A stretch of DNA of 64,000 nucleotides from Ophiocordyceps camponoti-saundersi (nom. inval.) (GCA_003339415.1 PDHQ01000012.1:62001-126000); one strand, 5' to 3'. Numbered from the stretch's first letter, positions 1 through 10,858 are shown. A program made the numbers and translations. Notes: generated by a model not told the origin, from the sequence alone.

Positions 1-641
1 TTGACCAAGTAGGACGGAGAGACATCTACCGCCAGAAGAGCAGATATGGCCTCCTCGTCAAACTCAGGAAATGGCTCCGTGAAAGGGTCGTCGCCATCTG
101 GAGATGCCGAGGCTGCTTCACCAGGAGAGGCTCCTGAGTATTGATCTTCCCGCGCAGAAAATGGAAATGGGTCTATCATGGTGACGTCGCCAGTAGAATT
201 TGTCGAGCCTCCTCTACTACACGAGTCTTCGGGGCCCTGGTCGACCGGCATAGGCGATGAATCTCTCATAGCGACGTCGTCAGTTGAAGCCGCCGAGCCC
301 CTTTCCCCAACCACGACTTCCGAGCCCTGGTCTTCCGGCAGAGGCGATAGCTTCCTCAGAATAACGTCGCTAGCTGAAGTAACCGAACCTTCTCGACCCT
401 CCTTGGAAGCAGGTGAGTCTCCGCCAAAAAGGCTCGGACGTGAGGCTTTGGCACGATCCGCCGTCGAATATTCCTCACCCTCTTTCAAAGCAGGTGATTC
501 TCCACCGGAAAGGCTCGGAGGCGAGCCCCTACCACGAGGCGTCGTCGAACCCGCCCGCGAAGACGCCGCGTCATCGTCCTCAAAGGTAAGAGGCGAGCCT
601 CGAGCACGAGGAGTTGACGAGCCATCACTCGACAACGACAT
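1..641 (-). CDS. N-terminal part of a disordered protein, cut by the left edge
   Basis: On the minus strand an open frame begins at ATG 641 (protein start MSLSSDGSSTPRARGSP) and stays open to base 1, giving about 213 residues without a stop. The composition is Ser/Pro/Gly/Asp/Glu-rich and shows imperfect repeats of an RGSP / GG-D/E-SP-A-x-KEG theme at roughly residues 13-60, followed by acidic segments with DPFPF and EPFPEF near the window edge. This looks like the disordered N-terminus of a larger protein; the last visible stretch (about 15 residues) is more hydrophobic and may start a folded domain. I do not recognise the family. The plus-strand open frame at 178-666 lies antisense to it and is judged a shadow because its residues mirror the repeat codons. 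Confidence 0.55.
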   Translation of the reverse strand, partial: MSLSSDGSSTPRARGSPLTFEDDDAASSRAGSTTPRGRGSPPSLSGGESPALKEGEEYSTADRAKASRPSLFGGDSPASKEGREGSVTSASDVILRKLSPLPEDQGSEVVVGERGSAASTDDVAMRDSSPMPVDQGPEDSCSRGGSTNSTGDVTMIDPFPFSAREDQYSGASPGEAASASPDGDDPFTEPFPEFDEEAISALLAVDVSPSYLV

Positions 642-1696
642 CGTAAATAACGAATGGAAAGGGTAACTTATGAATGGGCCGAGGATGAAGAAAAAAAATG
701 AAAGTTAGAAGAGTCTCGCGATGGATGACATCGTGTGTCGTGTGTGCTAAAGGGGGGAGGGAGAGAGAGGGAGAAGGGGAATAGAATCGCCAACTTACCT
801 ACCACCCTCTCCTTACCTCTCTCAAGTGCCGTCCACCCCTATCTATAGAAACACTAACCTGCCGTAAAGAGCACATCATCGTGCTCGACGGTTTCCATAA
901 CGTCTCCTCCCCTTTCTCACCCCCCTTTCTGGTATCTGCCTTCCTTTTACCCGCTGACCTACTACCTACCCCTACTCTACCTACTGGGAAAACACCCCTC
1001 TCCTCTACCAACCTTAGTAAACAAACACCATCATCATCATCAACGAAGTGCCAATACAACAAGCATCTCTGTCTTCTAATACTCGGACTCCCTCCTTCCA
1101 TGCTACCAATCCACCTACTGACATAGCCATCTCCATCACGACATTCTTATCGCCATACACTTTTCTACCTGACCTCAGAAAAGAGACCATTATCAACAAC
1201 GATCAGTTAAAATAAGGAAAGTAGCAATGCAAATAAAGTTGGAATCAAAAGAGGAAGAAGAAGAGGAAGAAGGAGAAGGATGAAAATCACTGAAGAGGCC
1301 TTACAGAGGCTACTAGCAATGTACAGACAACAAACAACCCATGTCATAGAACCCTTTAAACCCCTGAGTAAAGAGAAGAGAGAAAAAGAAGGAGAAAGAA
1401 GAAAAAGAAGAAGGGAGAAGAAAAAAGAAACGCCTTGCTTCGCCGCTGCATCAAGAACAAGAGAAAAAAAAGTAGGTGGTCGTCATGGCCTCCTCTCCCC
1501 CCATCCGCCCGCCTCACTTCGTAGACCGACTCTTTCCACCCTCTTCCGTGAGAAAAAGAATCAAGACTGCCTGCTAAGATAGATTGAATGAGACAAGAGA
1601 GGACAGGGAGAGGGAGTTTGGGGGAGAGGGGAGGAGAGAGAGAGAGATGCAATGAGAGAGGAGGCGAGGGAAGAAGGAGACAGAGAAAGAGTGCCT
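642..1696. other. Intergenic spacer with polypurine tract
   Basis: About 1 kb between two leftward genes. It carries GA-rich/polypurine runs (about 1245-1285, 1370-1440, 1600-1690) on the plus strand, so it is polypyrimidine on the transcribed strand. It should hold the 3' UTR of the deubiquitinase gene and the promoter and leader of the gene starting at 641. No supported coding exon was seen. Confidence 0.5.
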
Positions 1697-4363
1697 TCAC
1701 ATCACCGCGCACTCTCCTCGATCTCTGTTCTGCCCTCCCGGGCCCATGGCAGCCCCCGGGCTCACAGGCCGTCGCCTCGCCCGGATATGCAACTGCGTCC
1801 CGCCACCCCCCGGCCGAAGCCCCCCCGTCTGCCGCGCCGTATTGACGCTGCTGTCCGCATGGCTCGGGTGCCCTGCCGGCGGTACAAACTCTTCGTCCTG
1901 CGCCGCCTGCTCATAAGATGGCGGCGCCTCCTCCCTGTCGTCCGCCTGTCGCACCACCCCCGGCCCGGCCCTCCGCGGAGGCGCCATAGACCGCACCGGC
2001 ATGCCGTCGCTCGTCAGCATCGCGAGCGGGCCCAGTCCCGTCGAGCTAAGCCGGTCCGGCACCAGGACGTTCCCCTGAAGCGCTCGCCGGCTGCTGGCCC
2101 GGCTGACCGACTCGGGCTGCTGCTGCGACTGCTGTGACTGCTGCGACTGCTGCGCGATCAACTGTTCCGAAAGCATGCTCTCGTGCCGCCGTCGCGCCAG
2201 CGCCTGTCTGTGCCGCTGCTCCTCCTCCTCTTGAAGCTGTAGCGCCAGCGCCAGGTCACGATCCTCTTGCTCGTGCCCGGGCAATCCCGCCGGCGCCGGC
2301 GCCGGAGCCCCCCGCTGCCGGCCCTTGTTGCCGCGCCGGCTGCTCGGAGCTGCCGTCCACTCGCCCGCGCCCGCGCCCGCGTCCGCGCCACCGGGAGCTC
2401 GCTTAGCCTTGCTCTCCGAACCCTGCGACGCGCCCACTTTGCAAAAGTCGCCCGTCAGAAACTCGGTCCGCTCTCCGTTGACGTCTACTAGGCTCTCCCA
2501 CACCACGTCATCGTGGCTGCTGTACCCTGCGTCGGTGACGAGGCTCAGCAACCGCGCCGTCTTCGGGTGGCAGTAGATGGTGCTGAAGTGGTCATTACGG
2601 AAGAGGATGGCGAATGTGCCGGGACGCATCGCCTTGGATATCACCTCGATACCCCACGGCGTCAGTTGCGTCGCCGAGCCCTCCAGGAATCCCTTGGCCG
2701 TCATGATGTCCTGCAACAGCTGAGCCTCCGTCTCTGAAAGACCACTTTCGGGGTTAGACAGCTTCTGCTCGAGCTCCTCCTCGCGGAACAGTAGGTTCTG
2801 CGCCTCTTCGTAAGATGGCGCCCGTCGTCCTAGCACCTCGTAGGCGGCATCCAACCGGGACGGCAGCCATCCGTGGATCAGCGGGATGGAAAAGGTGGCG
2901 TAGAGACCCATCTCGGCCGTATTCTCAAACGTGCCGGGAATCAGATCGCCTCGGACGGCCGGATCGAGGTGTGTGAGCGACGTCCGCTGGTAGGCCGTCA
3001 CCATCTCCGGCGTCGGCACGAAGCGCGGGTTGACGTTCATTCCGGTATGCAGACTCTGCAGGAAGGAATAGAGGTCCGAAACGTCGGGAAGCGCGTCCTC
3101 CGAGCTGGTCCGCCGAGGCGACATCAACTCGTCCAAGACGGCATCGAGGAGCAGGTTGAGGCTGACCTGCTCCCTGGACCGCAGTATTTGCACAAGGGCA
3201 GTGTCGGCCATGTCGGCCGGCGTCGTCAGCGTCAGGGCGTTGACAAGCGCCACCAGCGGACAGGGTCCATTTTTGTTCTGTATCAGAATGGGCGATGACC
3301 GCGGGTTCTTCTCCGCCGTCTCGTCGTGCCACCTGATGTTCTTTACCTGATACGTTTCGGACTTGCCGTCCACGGGCTGCCGCGAAGCGACCCATCTCGG
3401 CTGTGCATCGTCGGCTTTGCGCCGGGGCGGAAGTTGAGGTTTCGCTCCCGGTTCGTCGGTCGGCGTCGCATTGGCCGTCTGCTTTGGGGGCGTCGACGAC
3501 GAATCGGCGTCGACGAGATTCCAGTCATCCAGCTGTGCCTGCTGAGCGGCGGCTATCTCCAATTGCTTCCCCTTGCCCTTGTCTCTGTCGACCAGAGCGC
3601 CGTAGTCGTCCCACACATGCTGATCCTGAAGGAGCTCGTCCGACATGGCTGTTGCGGGACCGGTATCCGCTGAGGTTTGCTTGTCATGGTCGGCACGTGA
3701 ATCGTCATCCCAGACAGGCTCTTCCTCGGAAGGTAGAGACATGAGAGTCGGGGACCCCGTGGCGGGAGTCTGGCGGTCGGAGGACCGACCCTCGTAACCA
3801 GACCACGGGTCGCTCTCGGAGCCGTCCAGCAAAGCGTCTTTCATGGGCAGTGAAGGCCCATCGCGGTTCGAACCGCTCGGCTTCTCGACGTCTGACTGCC
3901 ATGGGTTGCTTGCCTGATCCGAATCATCCAGGTCGAGTTTGGCAAAGGACGAGTCGAGCGGTGCCGCCTTCTTATCCTTGGGCACCGGCTTCCTCTTCAG
4001 AAAGGGATTTAGTTTTTTCTTTCCACCACCCGGCTTGAGAGAATCTGGTGTCTTTTCGAGCTTGTTGTCTTCGTCACTGGTTGTTCGAGTCCTTGCCTCG
4101 TCCCAAACGTTATCGTCGTTGTCGAGATGCGGAAGGGAACGGCCGGGTTGCAAGGAATCAGGCACGTCTCGTCGATTGCTTTCGACGGGACTCGTAACGG
4201 CCGATCCCGGACGAGAAGACGTGGGTTTACCGGCCGTCTGACCCATATCGTCGCTTCGGGCTTGTTGCTGCTGTGAAGACCGTGGAGGAGGCCCGGCAGC
4301 GGCTATGGCGGCGGCAGCGGCGGCAGCGGCGGGCGAGGCAGCCTTGTTTCTGTGAGGCGCCAT
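1697..4363 (-). CDS. MIY1: MINDY-family K48-specific deubiquitinase with C-terminal CaaX box
   Basis: Single-exon gene of 888 residues. The catalytic MINDY (formerly DUF544) domain occupies about residues 330-645. It has the Gln and Cys of the ILIQNKNGPCPL segment (Q362, C368) and the catalytic His in RNDHFSTIY (H592). A MIU-type ubiquitin-binding helix follows (EDRDLALALQLQEEEE, about 700-715), which is a defining feature of this family. The first 320 residues are low-complexity and disordered, starting with an Ala-rich run, and the tail of about 170 residues is Gln/Pro-rich. MINDY enzymes trim long K48-linked ubiquitin chains from the distal end; yeast has MIY1 as the counterpart. The protein ends in CAVM, a good farnesylation (CaaX, final Met) signal, so membrane tethering is likely. 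Start at 4363 is the first Met of the frame. Confidence 0.93.
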   Translation of the reverse strand: MAPHRNKAASPAAAAAAAAIAAAGPPPRSSQQQQARSDDMGQTAGKPTSSRPGSAVTSPVESNRRDVPDSLQPGRSLPHLDNDDNVWDEARTRTTSDEDNKLEKTPDSLKPGGGKKKLNPFLKRKPVPKDKKAAPLDSSFAKLDLDDSDQASNPWQSDVEKPSGSNRDGPSLPMKDALLDGSESDPWSGYEGRSSDRQTPATGSPTLMSLPSEEEPVWDDDSRADHDKQTSADTGPATAMSDELLQDQHVWDDYGALVDRDKGKGKQLEIAAAQQAQLDDWNLVDADSSSTPPKQTANATPTDEPGAKPQLPPRRKADDAQPRWVASRQPVDGKSETYQVKNIRWHDETAEKNPRSSPILIQNKNGPCPLVALVNALTLTTPADMADTALVQILRSREQVSLNLLLDAVLDELMSPRRTSSEDALPDVSDLYSFLQSLHTGMNVNPRFVPTPEMVTAYQRTSLTHLDPAVRGDLIPGTFENTAEMGLYATFSIPLIHGWLPSRLDAAYEVLGRRAPSYEEAQNLLFREEELEQKLSNPESGLSETEAQLLQDIMTAKGFLEGSATQLTPWGIEVISKAMRPGTFAILFRNDHFSTIYCHPKTARLLSLVTDAGYSSHDDVVWESLVDVNGERTEFLTGDFCKVGASQGSESKAKRAPGGADAGAGAGEWTAAPSSRRGNKGRQRGAPAPAPAGLPGHEQEDRDLALALQLQEEEEQRHRQALARRRHESMLSEQLIAQQSQQSQQSQQQPESVSRASSRRALQGNVLVPDRLSSTGLGPLAMLTSDGMPVRSMAPPRRAGPGVVRQADDREEAPPSYEQAAQDEEFVPPAGHPSHADSSVNTARQTGGLRPGGGGTQLHIRARRRPVSPGAAMGPGGQNRDRGECAVM

Positions 4364-5269
4364 ATCTCTCTCGTTTTTTTAGTTCCGGCTGGAGAGCCGC
4401 GACGGGCGCCGCTTATCATACAGCCCAGAGGGGTCAACAGATGTGCGATGAATGATTGCGGCCTCCGACTCGCCGTTTCTGTAGGTCGGAAGGTCGTAGT
4501 CGGACGACGACGACGATGACATAAGCGGCTCGATTGCCGAGAGGAGTCAAGCGAACGGGTCTAGAGTACTTTTTGGGCATGGCGCTTCTGCACGAAGCGG
4601 GGCCTATGATGGGGCAAACCGTCATGTATGGGGTACTGCAGTGCTCATCAACTCTGCCTTGCCGTGCCTTGGCTTTGGCTCGCCTCCCGTGGGCCGTGGC
4701 TCATCAGTCATCAGCCATCACACTTAGCAAGCACAGCCCCGCTGAGATGGCGTGGCGTACCAGCGTGGCGGTAGTATCGTGGCGGTGCGCGACTCCACCA
4801 CTCAGACTCCAACCATCGTCGAGACCGGGCCAGAACCGGTGGCGAGAAGAGCTCCCTGGAATTACAGGTTTCGGCCTCCGCGTGCCCCCTTCCAGAGGCG
4901 CTTCTCGCCCAGGGCACCAATTAAAGAAAGACCCTGTTTCTGTGTAACAGCAGCTGACCGATCAACGTCGCAAGAAAAAAAAACCATGATAGGAACGGCA
5001 GGAGAGGTTCGGGCATGATAATTAAAGACACTGCTAGTGCCAGGCCATACTCTATTCAGGCCTGTCCGTTCGGCTACGTCGAGGACCGCATCGGGATAAG
5101 TTTTGGCCCTTGTTATAGCTGTAGCTGACGCCGTAGACTCACGCCCTCGCAACACCATCACGACTCGCGGAGATTTGTATCCGAGAAACACGCCAACTCC
5201 GGCTCTCATTTCCGTGGAATCCATACGTACATACATGCATGCTGAGGGGAATAGTGTATATATCCGTCC
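4364..5269. other. Intergenic region between MIY1-like and HLJ1-like genes
   Basis: Both neighbours are transcribed leftward. This stretch therefore holds the promoter of the deubiquitinase (right of 4364) and the 3' UTR of the J-protein gene (left of 5270). Open frames on both strands here show no family resemblance. A CAGGTGAG sequence at the J-protein stop could act as a splice donor, but no convincing downstream exon is visible. Confidence 0.4.
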
Positions 5270-6383
5270 TCACCTGCTTATGCCCAGAGATCTCATCCTC
5301 TCGCATGACGGCGTCTGCAGCGCTTCAGCCTGCCTCATCTTCTCCACGTCCTGGTAAAACCAGCCGACGGCATCTTGTCGCATCTGCTGCTTCGACACCA
5401 TCTCGCTATCGCAATCGTATCGTAACCGTCTGATCAGATTTATCTCGGCCGTCCGGTCGAGCTTGCTGAGTTTAGATTGACTAAGGGATGCGACGTCGGC
5501 CGGATCGACAAAGTAGTTGACCCTGAGGTTGGGTGTGACCCGACCCTGCGTAAAGGGATGCTCGGGATAGTCGAAGACCATTTGCGGCGTTTGCGAAGAG
5601 CCTGAGAAGAGCGAGGTTATGACGGGAAGTATGAAGAAGATGAGTATTGGCAAGATGCCGAGGAGGTTCTGTAGGTTGCCGACCCCCTGCTGCTGGGCTT
5701 CGCCGGGTTCGGCCTCCCGGGGCCGTCGCCGAGGTCGCGGACCGCCGAATTGGTGAACGCGGATGCCTGGGCCGCCGCCGAAGTTGAAGACGAACTGCGG
5801 ACCTGCGTCGAAAGCTAGACGTCAGTCAGCCAGCCATACTCGACGCAAATGGCACACCGCTTTTACCTCCAAACGGGCCACCTCCGCCGCCAAAGAAGCG
5901 GGCGAACATCTCCTCCGGGCTCAGCTCGTCCTCCCAAACTCCTCCGCGACCACGCATGCCGCCGGAAGCCTGTCGAGATGCGAAGCCGGCGAAGGGGTTC
6001 TGGGCCTGGGCGTTGGCGAACCTGCTATCCGGGTCGGTACCGAACCTGTCGTACTTTTCCCGCTTCTCCTTGTCGCCCAGGATGCCGAAGGCGCGGCTGA
6101 CCATCTTGAAGGCCTCGTCGGCATGTTCATGGCCATTCTTGTCGGGGTGAGTCAGCAGGGACAGTTTTCGATATGCCTTTTTGATGTCGGCTTCGGTACA
6201 GGATGTCCTGACGGATTCGAGGCTGAGGATGTCGTAGAAGGCGGTCGCGTTGCATTTTCGGATGCGTAGTACGGCCTCTTTCTGTTCTACGGTGAATGTC
6301 CGTCCTTGATTGCCCTGTCTGTGTTCGCGAGAGCGAGCCGACGCGTCGCCCGTGCTGGCGCCGGAAGCTGTGGCGCCTGGCAT
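5270..6383 (-). CDS. HLJ1: ER membrane J-protein, HLJ1 / DNAJB12 type
   Basis: Two exons, 6383-5867 and 5802-5270, with a 64-bp intron (GTAAAA donor, CTGAC branch, GCAG acceptor); 349 residues. A J-domain lies at about residues 45-110 with the HPD triad at 79-81. A Gly/Phe-rich linker follows, then one hydrophobic segment (LLGILPILIFFILPVITSLF, about 218-238), then a C-terminal domain of the DUF1977 type (VFDYPEHPFTQGRVTP, NYFVDP). This order is that of yeast Hlj1 and animal DNAJB12/B14: tail-region-anchored ER proteins that expose the J-domain to the cytosol and recruit Hsp70 for ER-associated degradation. The splice restores the G/F linker in frame (phase 1). The N-terminal 40 residues are less conserved but include the KEAVLRIRKCNATAFYDIL lead-in typical of the family. 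Confidence 0.93.
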
Positions 6384-8762
6384 CGGGAAAAGCAGTCGAG
6401 AGGCGGCAACGAGCGCCGGTCAGGGAAGAGTGCAGCTTCTTGAGGATTTATTGAGATTAGATGCGGCAGAGCAGCGCGGTGAGTGGGCGAACAACGAGCG
6501 AGTAGGTTCTGATGCTGAAGGACAGACAACCGTGTCCGTCAAAGGATGACTGGTTTAGCGATGCCACCATTGAAGCCACGTGATGCTGGCGCCAGAGGTG
6601 TGTCTGCCTGCTTAGCCCCTGCTTGCATCTCGGTAGGAGGATCTGGTTACCCTAGAGCACCCCCTTTTATCCTCGACCGTCACGACTGTCATTTCTTGGT
6701 TTGCTCTTGTATGAATGGAGTTGAGCTGAATATGCTGGAGAAATGGTATATTCTGTAAGGGACAATGTCAAGATACCAGATGGTTATTATCATGATTGTT
6801 ATCTTCGTACATATGCAATTCCGATTTATCGGCTTCAAGAGACCCGATGCCGGCATGTCGAGGATTTGTCTACGACGTCCGAAAAGAAGTGAATGAAAAT
6901 ATGTAAGTATTACATGTATATGTACATACATGGTTTGAAGAACCGTCTGAAGTATTTAAAGGACATGATAGACATTCACTTTAACCACATTTTATAGGTT
7001 AAAGCAACTCTGTACATACATACGGATGCCTCGTCCGACATTCTGTCCCACGTTTCACCGCCGCGGCCGTCGCTCAGGGGGTCCATCAAACAGGCAAACA
7101 AACTGTATTATGCATGCTTCCCATCCTGGTCCTTGAGCGCTAAACCTCTCATAAGTTCTGGTCGAGAAGCAAAGACGATTTCACATACATATTATTGCTT
7201 CATCGTGACTCCTCTCTTTAGCGAGGTCGACTTTGATATTGATGCGGTCTCAGTCATCCACATACATGAAGATGGTTGTATCCTTTGGAGAATGCTAAGC
7301 GCTATGAAGATGTTGATTTGCAATCTGCTGTAGTCAACTTGTCACAGGTCTTTGCGGCTTTAGCACATGAGAAGAAACTGTATAGGTATGTATGTATACT
7401 TGACTTATTGTGCCGCGGTGGCCATCTTTCATTTCAACAGTATACAAACACATGTTCAAGTGGCAAGAAACCCCTTGATTTGTTAGGGAACCGGAAATGT
7501 AATCATGTATGAACGAATCCTCTGGAAACCACCCTTCATTCCCATCAACGTGGGAAGGAGGATTGATCCTGTTGCAAGGAAGAAATTGGTTATCTTACAT
7601 GAACTCATGACTAAACAGGATCCCAATAATGTTGCTCGAGTTCATGGCCGGCTAGTTTCTGATGACAGCCTCGTGAATATCCTTGTTCGCCGCAGATGGG
7701 TGCCCAACTGTTGTGTACATACATACACACATATGTACATGCATCTTTTCTCGAAACTCCATCCTCGAGACTAGTTTCTACGAAGTCCTCCTTGACCACT
7801 CGCCTCTTCTTGCTGAAATGTCACGTCTTGCGGATTGCTACGGAGTCTCTCTATATGTAACACCTGCTTTTAAGCCAGAGGCAGTCGTCTCATCAGACCT
7901 GACATTCTTTCGAATTCCAGGGAATACACGGACGCGATCGAAGGAGCAGACAGGAATGAAGAGACAACGCAAAAGGTTATTCGCAGGAGCAGACTGCATC
8001 TTTCAGCTATACATGAATATATACATATGTATGTATGTATGTATGAAGATGGAAGGGTTGAAACTTACATCTCCCTTGGACACATGTATGCAAGTAGGAA
8101 CTATGTAGAAGATATTGTAGGGAGAGCAATGTATGTACATACTGCTTCGTGCCGACTAGATCCAGCTTGACTGCATGTATGTATATACATAGATCTGACG
8201 CGGCATCGCCTTTCGGATTGTGAAGCTGTGCTTACACCCTCACGTACATACATCGTACCTATGCATGTATGTATAAGCGACGAGCATCTCAGTCAAGCAC
8301 ATGCTACAACGGCCGTCTAGATACATACACAAAAGGAACATGGCACTCGAGAAATGGGACTAGACTATCGATCTCCACAGGTTCTATTCTTCTTCAAGGG
8401 CTATAACAAACCTTGTTTATCCTTCTTCGCAGCATCTAATCCGCAACGATGCGGTCGATAAGCAACGTTCCACATCAGAGTTTCATCCCGTGTGAGACGG
8501 GCATTGTATTCCCCCCTTTCTCACAGATATACATGCCCCGTCGATCCAAGAGGGCAGAGGAGGGGGGGGAAGTGTATGTATGTAAGTAAGGGAGGAGGCT
8601 GCTTACAGCAAACACCAACTCCAGAGAAGAGTAAGCAGCCCAAGCTAATGAATCCAAGCTTTGCCTCATCTCTCTCGTCTCTCTCTAAAACCCCAACCTC
8701 ACAACCTTCTTCAACAGACATACATACATACCTACATACATACACAACCCAAAAACATCATC
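6384..8762. other. Gene-poor spacer with TATG/CATA repeats and coding-like fragments
   Basis: A 2.4-kb spacer with many short CATACATA / TATGTATG runs (for example near 6920, 7730, 8030, 8720). Plus-strand open frames at 7133-7333, 7276-7512, 7505-7774 and 7683-8108 overlap in different frames and could be remains of a decayed gene, but no domain can be recognised. The last 60 bases are a plausible leader of the small secreted protein that follows. Confidence 0.35.
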
Positions 8763-9274
8763 ATGGTCTCTACCACCACCCTCCTCCTCTCCTTCGCATC
8801 TCTCCTCAGCGCAGTCGCCTTTGAAAATTGCAAACCAGTATGCACAGACGTACAGAACAGCTGCGGCCAGTCATTCAGATCGTGAGCAAAAACAAACACG
8901 CCTCCGTGAAAAAAAAAAAAAAAAACAAGGAGAAACTCACCAAGCCTGGTTTTCCCTCAGATGCTATAACCCTTGTACGGAGAAGCCCATGATGCCGCCG
9001 CCTTGCATGACTGTAAGGCCAACCGCGACGCCGACCATGGTCGATGACTGCCGCACTCGGACAGTCTGCATCGACTACGTCAACAGCTGCGGCATCATGT
9101 ACGGGACGTGAGTTCTCCTTATCCGCTCCCTGCTGCGCTTTCTTTGTCGGATCTGACTCGAAATCTGTTCGCAGCTGCGTGGCCGACTGCGATCCTCGGC
9201 CGGTGCCCACCCCTCCCCCTTGCCCAAAGACGTCGACGTTGATATCGAGTGTCAAAGCCAAGACGACACCGTGA
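8763..9274 (+). CDS. Small secreted cysteine-rich protein with internal duplication
   Basis: Three exons, 8763-8881, 8961-9107 and 9175-9274; 121 residues. Introns are 79 and 67 bp with GTGAGC/GTGAGT donors and CTCAG/CGCAG acceptors. A signal peptide occupies about residues 1-19 (MVSTTTLLLSFASLLSAVAF). The mature part has two similar cysteine modules, one around residues 22-46 (CKPVCTDVQNSCGQ... SCYNPC) and one around 69-95 (CIDYVNSCGIMYGT, CVADC). Each module is interrupted by a phase-2 intron at the same place, just before the Cys that follows S40 or T89, which argues for an exon duplication. The C-terminal tail is Thr/Pro-rich. Size, signal peptide and cysteine content fit a fungal effector-like secreted protein; the function is unknown. 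A GTGAGC at the stop codon could mark one more intron, but no fitting exon follows. Confidence 0.75.
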
Positions 9275-9480
9275 GCAGATGGGAGGACTTTGATGACATG
9301 AGACGTTCATTACTGTATGTACTACGAGCAGCCTACATGCACCTACTACCTATCGACGAAAGTTTTGGACCGCCAAACTCCATCTACATGCTTTACTGGC
9401 GTATGGGCGACTTGCTACCACATGAGTAGATAAAAAACTGAGCTTGTCTCACTCGTCAACGTCATAGGAGTGACTGCAGC

Positions 9481-10083
9481 TCATCCCAAGATGCCCTGCT
9501 GCACATCACCCGGCTTCGGAGGCGGAACTCGACCGAGATCGTCCTCCCCGACCATAGTTTTGGCCGTCCAAACATCGATGCCGAGACCTTCAAACAGCCT
9601 TTCCAATTCGATGCAGCGCCTGATGGCGAGCCCTACGTATCGGAGATTAATGTCTTTGGCGCCGGACTTGATGGCGGATCCGTATTTTCCCAACCAGCAT
9701 CCTCAAATCTGCCGAGTCATGAAACTTGGCCCGGGTGGCAGCCGCGCGGACTTTGCCTTTGAAGAGGTATAAGGGGTCGAAGAAGCTGCAGACACCTGGC
9801 CCGAAAGACTGGCCATTGATGGCTATGGCCTGGACCGGAAGGTTGTTCATCGAGTGCTGTGATCCTGAGACATTTGCGTGTATTGATCAGGGTACGGGTA
9901 CGTAGGTAGGCGGCCAAACACGGCAGTCAGGGAAATGCTCACCAGTGGATTTTTCACAAAACACCTCTAAGAGGCGATTTGCTGCTTGTCCAGAACACGA
10001 TGCAGCACAATGGCGGCATCGTTCAAACGTCCCTGAATCATCGAGGTCTGCGAGATGACTGATGTGATGCCATCTTCATAGTC
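9481..10083 (-). pseudogene. Decayed nucleotidyltransferase-like gene (deletion and frameshift)
   Basis: On the minus strand two pieces of one conserved fungal protein lie in different frames. The first is 9850-9647 (VQAIAINGQSFGPGVC, YLFKGKVRAAATRAKFHDSA) and the second continues from about 9692 to 9481 (GKYGSAIKSGAKDINLRYVG ending in KPGDVQQGILG). They join if one base is skipped in the AAAA run near 9680-9685. Upstream, at about 10080-9970, a short segment (QGRLNDAAIVLHRVLDKQQI) resembles the N-terminus of the same family but is followed by an in-frame stop. The central part expected between them is missing. I therefore read this as a pseudogene with an internal deletion and a +1 frameshift. 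The neighbour at 10090-10858 belongs to a related family. Confidence 0.6.
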
Positions 10084-10089
10084 TCCTTC

Positions 10090-10858
10090 TCATTGAAATC
10101 CTGGAATAGAGCGGATATTCCGCGCCTCCTCCTCGTCAACGACAAAGCAGGTTATCAAGTTTTCGGACACGTAGTCGATCCTCGACTGCTTCGAGTCAAC
10201 CTGCTTCATGACCAAATCGATGACGGCAGCGTCCGAGGGAGCGAAATTTCTCGTGACCCAGTCTTGATCAAGATTCATTCCATCAACAAGTTGCTCGACA
10301 GCAATCAGGGCCATGTCATCTCTGGAGGCCAAGTACCTATGAGCAAGGCCCTTGAGGAAAGGGGCAAGTCGTGGCAGAGGGAGGCCCGCGATGTCTTGTC
10401 GGTTGAGATGGGCCAGCTCTTTGCTGATATGGAAACGGTGATCGCTGTCACATACAAGCTGCAAGAGCGTCTCCTTGAGTGGATTCAATCCGTGAAAGGA
10501 GTCAGGATATATGACAATCGCTTGCTGCGGTAGGGTCCAGCCCGTGGTTTGAATGCGAGGGAAACCACGCTTATGCTCGGTAAAGTTATTGAAGCTTTGT
10601 TGATCCAGGTCGCACGTCTCGAACAGGCCAGTTGAGCAGAGAAGGTCAGATGCTGTAGAGGAACTCGACTTGGGCACACATATTTCCAGGTCCTTCGCAA
10701 GTGTTAGCACAGGCCGTGGATTGGAGGATGAGGCCGGGCCCGACATGGCACACGCGGGGAACGTTGTAGTAGTTCAAGGCGAACTCGCCAACGAGGCACA
10801 TCGAGACTCCATGATAGTTGAGGATGCGTCCGATGACTTTGACGGTTGTCAGGTCCAT
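10090..10858 (-). CDS. Fungal nucleotidyltransferase-fold-like protein
   Basis: Two exons, 10858-10745 and 10692-10090, with a 52-bp intron (GTCGGG donor, CTAAC branch, GCGAAG acceptor); 238 residues. Splicing restores NYYNVPRVCHDLEICVPK in frame. This start (MDLTTVKVIGRILNYHGVSM), the LVGE-x-ALNYYNVPR segment, the central LPLPRLAPFLKGLAHRY and the ending SIPGFQ are features I associate with a common but poorly described family of small fungal proteins that have a nucleotidyltransferase-like N-terminal fold. The substrate is unknown, and catalytic competence cannot be judged: only the D-x-E of HDLEICVP resembles a metal-binding motif. The donor is non-consensus, so the intron rests mainly on family resemblance. 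A decayed relative lies directly downstream. Confidence 0.7.

Noticed and set aside
178..666. Plus-strand 162-residue open frame
   Set aside because: Antisense to a minus-strand frame that starts at 641 and has a more natural, repeat-containing protein sequence; judged a shadow.
4534..4947. Plus-strand 137-residue open frame upstream of the deubiquitinase
   Set aside because: No recognisable similarity, overlapping alternative frames on both strands, and position in a promoter region.
7133..8108. Overlapping short plus-strand frames that might form a decayed gene
   Set aside because: Frames shift within tens of bases and no family is recognisable; kept only as a remark in the spacer entry.
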